Assembly (NCBI GenBank): GCA_964017235.1
Contig: OZ024928.1
Location: 3,906,001-3,970,000 of the forward strand
Reading direction: 5' to 3'
Origin: Sabellastarte sp. h YS-2021
Taxonomy: Eukaryota > Annelida > Polychaeta > Sabellida > Sabellidae
DNA: 64,000 nucleotides
The notes below the pieces were generated by a model, which made no database searches, was not told the DNA's origin, and saw nothing but the letters and a program-made list of their open reading frames with translations. Position numbers and translations under genes: made by a program. The stretch's first letter is position 1; each line of letters begins with the position of its first letter. This document shows, piece by piece, positions 28,301 to 40,300 of the stretch.

Positions 28301-31300
28301 GTGACACAGTCGACATTCTCAGTAGCCAGCCAGTACCAGTTAAAGTGAAAGCAAGCTGGGGGTCTCCTTATATAGTCGCCGACCATGAGAAAAACTAGTG
28401 CGCATCCAACATGTGCAGAGAAACCCGCCACACATTCTGTCACGCAATCTTGCCTTTGATCTCAGGCCGCCCCATACAATCCCCGACGTTCCCAGGCTCT
28501 CTTTGTCTGCGTTGGCCTCGGACAGTCGGCGACTGTCTTGATGTTTGCACGTGCAGGAATCTTGTATGAGCGTGAGAATTGTCGGCAACTGTTAGCCGGC
28601 TTTCCCAGGCGTCCTCAGACAATCTTTGATGTTCGCCGACAGTCTGCGAATAAGGGTCACGGATAAGAAAGCGTGGGGAAAATATACATGAGTTAGTCGG
28701 CCACTAGTCGCAGACTGCCTAATTCCTTGGTCGGAGACTGGCAGTTCAAGAATGCATAAGACTGTCGCAGACTGACCAAAAGTCTGTCTGAGGCCATCTG
28801 GGACAGCCTGAGGCAGTCGCAGATTCAACAAGATTAAGGTTCAAGATTAAGGCAGTCGTCACCAGTCGCGAATAATATCAAACATGTTTGATATTGCTCA
28901 TGACAGGTAACGACTACAAGAGACAGTCTGCGACTTACCCAAGATTCACTCACGACTTGCAAATTTCCTTAATCCTGGGCCTTAATCACTCGGTGGAACG
29001 GGGGCATTACAAATAAACATAAAAACCTAAAGACTTAATGCATAATTGAAAGATGCCTGAAGTTTGATAACTACACTCTTCCGTTCATTTGTCATGATAT
29101 TCACTTTATCCAATCCATCTTCTAAAACATACATCGGGTACTAAGGTATATTTCTCATTCTACACAGTAAAACCCAATTGAGTAGAAGTCATTTGGTTGG
29201 AATTTCCTTTAAGTAGAAGTGAATACTAAGAAATCTTTCTGATGTCACCATGATGAGAGAACAACTTAATTGTTTGGTTGGGTAATAGTTGTGTCATGAA
29301 ATAGAAGAAGTTGTCCAGTACAGAACAGTTACTATGAAGGAATAATTATATAAGTCAAACTGTTTCATTGGTTTTTTAACTAAATTGTTCTATAATTCAT
29401 TGTACGTGTACAAAAGAATGTAACTCTTCCTCATTCTGGGAAAAAAGCCAGAAAATATTGCACTTTGCGGTGGGTTAAGCTCTGACTTGCGATGCATTCA
29501 CTACACTATGTAAAGTTAAGAGAGTAGAAATTAGGTCGTGTTATCACATATTCATACAAAAGGACTTACATATAGATATAAGGCACACCTTTTTCAGGAC
29601 ATGTACCCTCAATAATTCAGTTTCACCCCTGTTACAGAATGTTGTCTGTTGTCAACTCGCATCTGTCAATGGACAAACAAGCTATTGTTACATTATTGTC
29701 CTTTGCTTCTAAATGCCTGTGCTATCATGGTTAAGTTGTAAAAAGTTTGTGTACAGTAAAGTACATAATAGTACAGTCATTGATTTCTTCTGTTGACAGC
29801 TACACCAGGCAGTAGGGTTCCTCCACGACCTTGGCTCTGTTCAGCACTTCAAAAACGCCTTCCTAAAGTCACGAGTGGTCATTGACCCGCAGTGGATTGT
29901 GGATGCTATGGCTTGCGTGGTCTCTGTGCACGAGACACCCATTGTGGTAAGCATTATGTCTGAACTAATCAGACTTTTTGAAACACTAAACTTACTCATG
30001 TACGTAAGCAATGATGAGGAAAGAGAGACCAACACACAATTGAGCCATTTGATATTTTGGCAGTTCTATGTCTTTGGATCCATGACTTAAGCTTTTATTG
30101 TGAGGACTAATATTGTTTACTTCCAATGTTTATTGCATATATAAACACAAAAACAGAAGTGAAATAACCCTCCAATGTCTATATTTTAAGACTGAATATG
30201 GAGAATTTAAGGGATGCAAAAATGGGTCAATTATAATCAAAGTCTGAAATGATAAATGATTTGAAAACAATAGTAATAATAATGTAATTTTGTATATTAA
30301 TAATATTAAATAATAAGATTAATAGATTTATTCAGCATGTTGATATATCAAATACAAGTCTAAAATTTAGTCTACAAATATATCATTTAGAAAAAATAAT
30401 GTTTGAAGTGTAGTATGGGCCCTCGGGCAATATCACTTGCCCTCAGACTTCATAAGTCACAATATTGTCCAGAAAGAAGTGTTTTATTCTATAATATTTT
30501 ATTTTTTATTACATGATGGATATGTGAAATTGTATTTATCTGTCAATCAGTCTGTGAACCATATATGTCTAACACAATGTTTCCACAGGATGGAAAGTTC
30601 TTTCACAAAGACATTGCAAAAGTATGGCATGAATACCCACCAGAACTGCATTCCTGGCTACTCCGACTCACTGAAGAGTTTGACCTCACCTTCCCACTAC
30701 ACGACGAGCCCGCAAACATTGTACCTTGTCTTTTGCCACCAGAACCCCCTGAGGTAGGTACTCAGTCAAGTATAGGGTGAGATACAAACAGGGCAAATGG
30801 GAGGATTTCCAAGCTAAACTTATTCTAGAAAGTTCTAGTGTCTTCTGATTTTTTTTTCTGTTGTTGTTTTTATTGTATTTCAGGTTAAACATTATACACC
30901 CAGGGCCCTGTATGCCCTGTATGCCAGATCTAGTCAATAAATAACACAATATACAGTACGCTTTAACTTTGTTCTTAATGTTTTATGAAAAACTCCTATC
31001 ACATATCTATATATTGAGAGTCCATAGTGTAACAGCAAAAGGTACTGTGACATCACGTAGACACAAAATGGGCAAATATCATGGGTAAAACTGTACTGTT
31101 TCTGTAAAGAGTTCAACAACAAAATGTTGATCCACCCCTAAAACTAACTAAGATTGCTGGCTGCAGGGACTACTATCAGTTTCTGGCTGGTATTGTTATA
31201 TCAAGGAATATGTGCATTGGTAATTTAGTAAGCATGGCAAAGTTTATTTTCTTCTTTCCTTACACATCTGCACTGTATGCCTGAGTGTGCTCAAATGGAG

Positions 31301-34300
31301 TCAATGTCATTTTCATTATGACAGTGCAATGTTGTGCATTATTGTACACTACATTACATTACCATTTTTGTACAGCTTATTAAACTAAGTGCTTTACAGT
31401 ACAATAAGTTTTCGGCAAAATGTCTGGCAATTGTATGCTGATCTAAATAGATAGGTTTCTGGACTTGATGTTCTAATTTCAGTGTCTCATCTGTGCAAAT
31501 TCCAAGGGTTTTTTTTTTTTTTTTTTTTGCAAAATTTTTGTGATGTCGTATGTGTGATCTCATGGAATTCATTTGTGACGTAAAACTAAAACTCTGTATG
31601 ATAACAGTGACAAAATAGTTAACACTACATCTGCATGTGGTAGAAGAAAGAATGTTTAGCTCTGTGTGGAAGGGTAAAATCAATTGTTTTGTCTGTACAC
31701 AGTACACGTGGCTGAATGCCGATGAGATAGCTGGCTTCAGTGAAACCAAGATGATGTACAAGTTTGACTACCTGCCGGCAGGACTCTTCAACCGTGCACA
31801 GGTGAGGCTGTATCAATTCAGTGACAGCTCCATCATATGGAAGAAAGGCTCCAAGCTCACCAAGAATGGTCACCATGCCCTGTTACTGCAAATCAGGTGT
31901 GTTATAGATAACCAACATCATCAATACTTGGTATGATACTCTACAGCTGAAAATCAATTACTCTTTGTATTAAGCTTTCTAATTTAATGTATAATAAATT
32001 GTGTACATATAAACACAAAATCCAGACTGAAGAGTAATAAATCATAATTTGCAAGAAGTCTTGCTGGAACTGCACACATGGTGTACAGACAGGGGTGGAT
32101 AGTCTTATGGACAGGACAGTACAGCAGACAGATGATAAAACTAATTGTCTGTCCATTGTATCCACCCTATGCACAAGACTATCCGCACCATGTACACTTA
32201 GCCAACCCAGCATTTCCTATATTTAATGGCGTGTTTTGTGTATATTCACAGTGACAAGGAGGTGTTGGTGAAGGCTCAGGGATATCGGCCTGAGAATGTG
32301 ATCTTCTTTGTACATGAAGTTTTTGAGAGTCTTATTGCCGAGTCTTTCCACGGAGTGACGTACGATTACTTCATTCCTTGCTCTGACTGCCTCAAAGTAG
32401 TGAGTGCTGTTTAAAGTTATTTGTGCAAAAGTGCAGTGTGTCGCAATATTCTTTACAACATAATGATTATCATGCATTTAGTAAAAAAAAGTGATGGCTG
32501 TTTAAACAATAGATTCTAAATACTGTAATTGATATTTTAGGTAATACTTTGGTACATGTAAAATTATCTCCATTTTTGACAGTGCCCTCCAAATCAGTAC
32601 TGATTATGTTTTGTCCCAGTTGGTATATTATTGTGAAGAGACCATACAACATGTCCAAACAGTGAAAACCAAATGTGTTGTTCTGAATGAGCTACCATAC
32701 AGCACAGGAAAAAGTGCTATAAACCAGATAGGGGCCACAGTGGCAGAGTGGTAACACTCTCGCCTCCCACCTCTGAGGCCGGGGTTCGATCCCCGTCACG
32801 GCCTCAAGTGGGAAAGCTGGTAGTTGCTTGCCGTTGGTCAGCAGTTTACAGTACTGAACCCTAACGAACTCTATGTACTGGTTTCCTCTGCCCTTCCAAC
32901 TACCCGTCGTGATATGACCTGTACAGTGTTGAAAGCGATGTAAAACCCCAAATAAATAAATAAATATAAACCAGACAGGAGTGATACTACTAAGTAAGAT
33001 TGATTCACAAAAAAATTGGAGAGTTAAAAGTCACTCAGAATCTCTGTATAATCTGACATCAAAGATAAACATCCTAACGTATACTGGGCAGGTGTGGCAT
33101 TAGAGGATTTTACCGGCACTTGGATGATGTGTAATACCTCCGCAGTCAGTTATTGAAGGATTTATTGTTTCTCGTACTTACAACCTCTAAATAGACCAAA
33201 GGTGACATTTAGTAGATTTTTGTTCTTGAACAAAAACTTTGCCATTTAAACAGCCCAATCCTGTGTCAGTAGCTCTAACATGTGCTGGTTATTTTGTGAT
33301 CAATGTTTTATTGTTGAATGAATAAAATGTCAGAACAATTTCTGTTTGTCAAATGTCAACAACCTGTACAACTTGTTACAGACTATATTTTCTGTTGACA
33401 CGGCTGACAACTACTTCTACATCTTTTCTCCTGTTTTTCCTCCTTACAGGAGACTTTTGAGACTTGCATGTTTCCAGCGTCTAAGATCCGGCGAGCCACA
33501 GAGATGAAGGCACCATTCTTACAGTGTGACAACTTCCATGCACTATCACTGACTGAACTACATGGTATGTGACATGCTCTTACCATGTTACATCTGAACT
33601 GGGTAGAAAGTGACATTTTCTCATACTAGTGTGGCATCAGAACTGCACATTAAGGGACATCTTGTTATAATGTGATAGAAAAGGTGCAAGATAGATCCAA
33701 ATTCTGGTCAATGATGTTTTTACAGTTTGACATCAAAGCTGCATGGTTGGTGACATGTTCTTAAAGTGCAGTATCAAAACTACTTTGTAGTTCTATATGC
33801 TGTCACAGACAGAATTGCCTGGTTTATGAGTGACTAAACTCTATGGTGAGCAACTTTTTTGAGACATATAAAGTGCATGCAGGTGACATGCTGTTTGTAT
33901 GTGACAAGATCTATGTCCTATTGATGACTGATAAATCGTCAGTTAAGCCTTGTTACATTGTGACATTAATATTCACACCCACAGAATCTGAGCAACTAGT
34001 AGACCTATCTACTGCTTCCTCCATCCCCTAAACTAATTTTTATCTCCCGCAGGGCTTTAGCCCGGGAGGGAGATTATGAAATGATGTCTGTGTGTGCGTG
34101 CGTGCGTGCATGTGTGCGTGCGTTAGTTAGTCACGCAGATTTCTCCAAAACTACTACAGCTACAGATTTTTTGTAAATTAATTGTCCCAATGAATTTTCA
34201 TGCCCTTGAAAAAATTTTTGGTTTTATTGACTTAGGCCTAAAGATAAGTGAGTAATAGCAATCTTAGCTACTTTGAGTAAAGGGCTCATAACTCAAAAAC

Positions 34301-37300
34301 TATTGCAGTAACAACTTTTTCTTCAAATATGTTGTTCAGCTACTTTGTCCTTAGCTATAAGGTGGTACATAGTTTGGGGTCCCATTGCATGCCATAAGTG
34401 AGTAATAGCTATTTTCTCATTTGTAGCTAAATAACAGAAGAAGTAAATGTCAAATATCTTCAGAAGTATTGACGTTAGGGAAATCTTTTCAAATATGTTG
34501 TCCATCTACTTTTTGGTAAGCTATAACATAGTAAAGTTTCAGACCTGTTGCACCTTGGATAGCTGAGTAATAGCTACTTTGAAATTCTGACTGTTGAGTA
34601 AAGCTATTGTAACTAAAAAAGTTTTGCAGTTAGAGTGTTTTCCTAAAATATGTTGTTCAGCTACTTTGTCCTTAGCTATAAGATGGTACATAGTTTGGGG
34701 TTCTATTGCTTGCCATAAGTGAGTAATAGCTATTTCCTTATTTGTAGCTAAATAACAGAAGAAGTAAATGTCAAATATCTTCAAAAGTATTAAAGTTAGG
34801 GAAATCTTTTCCAATATGTTGTCCATCTACTTTTTGGTAAGCTATGACATAGTAAAGTTTCAGACCTGTTGCACCTTGGATAGCTGAGTAATAGCTACTT
34901 TGAAATTCTGACTGTTGAGTAAAGCCATTGTAACTAAAAAAGTATTGCAGTTAGAGTGTTTTCCTAAAATATGTTGTTCAGCTACTTTGTTCTTAGCTAT
35001 AAGATGGTACATAGTTTGGGGTTCTATTGCTTGCCATAAGTGAGTAATAGCTATTTCCTCATTTGTAGCTAAATAACAGAAGAAGTAAATGTCAAATATC
35101 TTCAAAAGTATTAAAGTTAGGGAAATCTTTTCAAATATGTTGTCCATCTACTTTTTGGTAAGCTATGACATAGTAAAGTTTCAGACCTGTTGCACCTTGG
35201 ATAGCTGAGTAATAGCTACTTTGAAATTCTGACTGTTGAGTAAAGCTATTGTAACTAAAAAGTATTGCAGTTAGAGTGTTTTCCTAAAATATGTTGTTCA
35301 GCTACTTTGTTCTTGGCTATAAGATGGTACATACTTTGGGGTTCTGATGCTTGCCATAAGTGAGTAATAGCTATTTCCTCATTTGTAGCTAAATAACAGA
35401 AGAAGTAAATGTCAAATATCTTCAAAAGTATTAAAGTTAGGAAATCTTTTCAAATATGTTGTCCATCTACTTTTTGGTAAGCTATGACATAGTAAAGTTT
35501 CAGACCTGTTGCACCTTGGATAGCTGAGTAATAGCTACTTTGAAATTCTGACTGTTGAGTAAAGCCATTTTAACTCCAAAACTATTGCAGTCGGAGTATT
35601 TTCCTAAAATATGTTGTTCAGCTATTTTGTTCTTAGCTATAAGATGGTACATAGTTTGGGGTTCTATTGCTTGCCATAAGTGAGTAATAGCTATTTCCTC
35701 ATTTGTAGCTAAATAACAGAAGAAGTAAATGTCAAATATCTTCAAAAGTGTTGAAGTTAGGGAAATCTTTTCAAATATGTTGTCCATCTACTTTTTGGTA
35801 AGCTATAACATAGTAAAGTTTCAGACCTGTTGCACCTTGGATAGCTGAGTTATAGCTACTTTGAAATTCTGACTGTTGAGTAAAGCCATTGTAACTCCAA
35901 AACTATTGCAGTTACAGTATTTTCCTAAAATATGTTGTTCAGCTACTTTGTCCTTAGCTATAAGATGGTACATAGTTTGGGGTTCTATTGCATGCCATAA
36001 GTGAGTAATAGCTATTTTGTTATTTGTAGCAAAATCATGACATAAGTAAATGTCAAATATCTTCAAAGTATTAAAGTTAGGGAAATATTTTCAAATATGT
36101 TATCCATCTACTTTTTCATAAGCTATCACATAGTAAAGCTTCAGATCTGTTGCACATTGGATAGCTGAGTAATAGGTACTTTGAAATTCTACAGTTGAGT
36201 AAATCCATTGTAACTCCAAAACTATTGCAGTTACAATATTTTCGTAAAATATGTTGTTCACCTACTTTGTCCTTAGCTATAAGCTGGCATGTAGTTTGGG
36301 TTCTATTGCATGCCATAAGTGAGTAATAGCTATTTTCTTATTAGTAGCAAAATAATGACATAAGTAAATGTCAAATATCTTCAGAAGTATTAAAGTTATG
36401 GAATTCTTTTCAAATATGTCATTCATCTACTTTTTTGTAAGCTATCACATAGTAAAGTTTCAGACCTGTTGCACATTGCATAGCTAAGTAATAGCTACTT
36501 TGAAATTGTGACTGTTGAGTAAATCCATTGTAACTCCAAAACTATTGCAGTTACAGCTTTTTCTTCAAATATGTTGTTCAGCTACTTTGTCCTTAACTAT
36601 AAGATGGTATATATTTTGGGGTTGTATTGCATGCCATAAGTGAGTAATAGCTATTTTCTTATTTGTAGCAAAATAACGACATAAGTAAATGTCAAATATC
36701 TTCAAAAGTATTAAAGTTAGGGAACTATTTTCAAATATGTTATTCATCTAGTTTTTGATAACCTATCACATAGTAAAGTTTCAGACCTGTTGCACATTGA
36801 ATAGCCGAGTAATACCTACTTTGAAATTGTGACTGTAGGGTAAATGCATATAGTTTGGGGTTCTATTGCATGCCATAAGTGAGTAATAGCTATTTTCTGA
36901 TTTGTGGCAAAATAATGACATAATTTTTCTCAAATAACTGCTTCATCTACTTTTGGGAGAGCTTTCACATGGTCAACTTTCAGACCCGTAGCTAATTATT
37001 CACCTACTCAAAATGAGTAAATGTGAATTATCTCTAAAAGTATTGCGGATATCCAATTTTTATCAAATAACTCATTCATCTACTTTTGGGAGAGCTTTCA
37101 CATGGTGAAGTTCCAGACCCGTAGCTAATTACTCACCTACTCAAAATGAGTAAATGTGAATTATCCCTAAAAGTATTGGGGATATCCAATTTTTCTTAAA
37201 TAACTCATTCACCTACTTTTGGAAGAGCTTTCACTTGGTGAAGTTTCAGACCCGTAGCTAACTATTCACCTACTCAAAATGAGTAAATGCTAATTATCTC

Positions 37301-40300
37301 TAAAAGTATAGTGGATATCCAATTTTTATCAAATTACTCGTTCATCTACTTTTGGGAGAGCTTTCACATGGTGAAGTTCCAGACCCGTAGCTAATTACTC
37401 ACCTACTCAAAATGAGTAAATGTGAATTATCTGTAAAAGTATTGCAGATATCCAATTTTTCTCAAATAACTCATTCACCTACTTTTGGGAGAGCTTTTAC
37501 TTGGTGAGGTTTCAGACCCGTAGCTAATTATTCACCTACTCAAAATGAGTAAATGTGAATTATCTCTAAAAGTATTGCGGATATCCAATTTTTATCAAAT
37601 AACTCATTCATCTACTTTTGGGAGGGCTTTCACATGGTGAAGTTCCAGACCCGTAGCTAATTACTCACCTACTCAAAATGAGTAAATGTGAATTATCCCT
37701 AAAAGTATTGGGGATATCCAATTTTTCTTAAATAACTCATTCACCTACTTTTGGAAGAGCTTTCACTTGGTGAAGTTTCAGACCCGTAGCTAATTATTCA
37801 CCTACTCAAAATGAGTAAATGCTAATTATCTCTAAAAGTATTGTGGATATCCAATTTTTATCAAATTACTCGTTCATCTACTTTTGGGAGAGCTTTCACA
37901 TGGTGAAGTTCCAGACCCGTAGCTAATTACTCACCTACTCAAAATGAGTAAATGTGAATTATCTGTAAAAGTATTGCAGATATCCAATTTTTCTCAAATA
38001 ACTCATTCACCTACTTTTGGGAGAGCTTTTACTTGGTGAGGTTTCAGACCCGTAGCTAATTATTCACCTACTCAAAATGAGTAAATGTGAATTATCTCTA
38101 AAAGTATTGCGGATATCCAATTTTTATCAAATAACTCATTCATCTACTTTTGGGAGGGCTTTCACATGGTGAAGTTCCAGACCCGTAGCTAATTACTCAC
38201 CTAATCAAAATGAGTAAATGTGAATTATCTCTAAAAGTATTGCAGATAGCCAATTTTTCTCAAATAACTCATTCACCTACTTTTGGGAGAGCTTTCACTT
38301 GGTGAAGTTTCACACCCGTAGTTAATTATTCGCCTACTCAAAATGAGTAAATGCGAATTATCTCTACAAGTATTGCAGATAGCCAGTATTTCTGAAATAA
38401 CTCATTCACATACATTTTGGAGAGCTTTCAAGTAGTGATTTTTCAGATGCCTAGCTAATTACTCACCTACTCAAAATGAGTAACTGCCTATTATCACTAA
38501 AAGTATTGCAGATAGCCAATATTTTTCAAATAACTCATTCACCTACATTTTGGAGAGCTTTCACATGCTAAATTTTTTTAATGAATTTTTTAAATAATTT
38601 TTAATGCATTAAGATTCATGAAATCATGCACTAAATCAATTATAACTTGAAAAGTATTACATTTACAGCACCTTGTTAAAATATGTTATCTTTAGTACAT
38701 CTAATTTATACGGTGGGAGATAAATGCATGCGTCAGAATGCTTGTTTATAAATAATTGCAGATGGTTAATGATGTTGAACCTGAAGTGAGTGTAATATTG
38801 GGGCCCCTACACTGTGTTGAAAGTTATTAGCCTGAAATTGCAATATATGCGTGTATAGTGATGTAACCAAACTTTGATTGAGCTTCTCCTTCAGTTCAGT
38901 GCTTTAAATCAGCACATGACCAATCAACAAGTAGACTACAAAAGTACAGGTCTTTTATCAGCAATCCTGGGTAGCTTAAATATGGATTTATTATGTCCAC
39001 CCCCCTGGGGGGTGGATATATTATTTTTGCTTTTTTCGCCGTCCGATGTCCGATGTCCGTTGTCCGATGTCCGATGTCCGGCGTCCGATGTCCGGCGTCA
39101 CGCATGGTTTCCGCTCATTTAAAGGAAAAGTATTAGAGCTATTGTCACCAAATTTGGTATGCAGGCTTATTGGGTCAGTAGCTTGCTTGGGATTGCTTTT
39201 GGCTGTTGTACCTCTTTTGCTTACTGAGTAATACTTAAGTACAGCTATTTTCAGTACCCATTGGTTTCCGTGCATTTAAGCCAAAATAATTAAAGATATT
39301 TTACTACAATTTTGAATACAAGATTGTTATGTCCATAGCTCGCTTGGTATTGCATTTGGGACTGATAGCTTTGTCAGTACATGAGTAATAGCCATTTAGG
39401 TACTTCATTGTGTATTTTCAGTACTACTTTTGAGTAATTTGCTAATATCTCAGAAACCGTAAGAGATAGAGCGATTTCGACAGAATTTTTGACCCACAGG
39501 GTATCTAAGGAATGTAATATTTGCAATTTTCAAAAAATTTTCCCCTCCCCAAAAATGGCGGCCATTTTGAATTTTTGAATTTTTGCTAAAAATGGCAAAA
39601 CACTAATTTGCTTCTATCTCCTTAACCGTGCGAGATAGAGCGATTTCGGCAAAATTTTCGACCCCCAGGGTATCTAAAAATTCTACTCTTGGTAATTTTA
39701 AAAAATTTTCCCCTCCCCAAAAATGGCGGCCATTTTGAATTTTCGAATTTTTGCCAAAAATGGCAAAACACAAATTTGCTTCTATCTCCTTAACCGTGCG
39801 AGATAGAGCGATTTCGTCGAAATTTTCGACCCACAGGGTATCTAAGGAATGCAATCTTTGCAATTTTCCAAAAATTTTCCCCTCCCCAAAAATGGCGGCC
39901 ATTTTGAATTTTTGCCAAAAATGGCAAAACACTAATTTGCTTCTATCTCCTTAACCGTGCGAGATAGAGCGATTTCGGCAAAATTTTCGACGCACAGGGT
40001 ATCTAACCAATGCAATCTTTGCAATTTTTAAAAAATTTTCCCCTCCCCAAAAATGGCGGCCATTTTGAATTTTCGAATTTTTGCCAAAAATGGCAAAACA
40101 CAAATTTGCTTCTATCTCCTTAACCGTGCGAGATAGAGCGATTTCGTCAAAATTTTTGACCCACAGGGTATCTGAGCATTGTACTCTTGGTAAATTTTAA
40201 AAAATTTTCCCCTACCCAAAAATGGCAGCCATTTTGAATTTTCGAATTTTTGCCAAAAATGGCAAAACACTAATTTGCTTCTATCTCCTTAACCGTGCGA

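Larger units (their letters stand above)
34041..38722. mobile_element. SatA: hairpin-microsatellite-satellite element (4.7 kb)
   Basis: Bounded by TATCTCCC (34041) and its inverse GGGAGATA (38715-38722). The left end folds (ATCTCCC, GGGCTTTAGCCC, AGGGAGAT), followed by a GTGTGCGTGCGTGCG microsatellite, then two satellite arrays. No transposase. Repeated small open frames on the - strand are an artefact of unit length near 321. The class is unknown to me; a non-autonomous DNA element is the best guess. Confidence 0.65.

Noticed and set aside
32735-32810. tRNA gene
   Set aside because: A and B boxes are present, but the sequence continues into a SINE body with an A-rich tail and target duplications, so it is a SINE head and not a tRNA gene.
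34323-36747. Recurring 60-95 residue open frames on the - strand (IFDIYFFCYLATN-type peptides)
   Set aside because: They repeat only because the satellite unit is close to a multiple of three. No splice sites, no conserved protein features, and frames break where units drift by one base.
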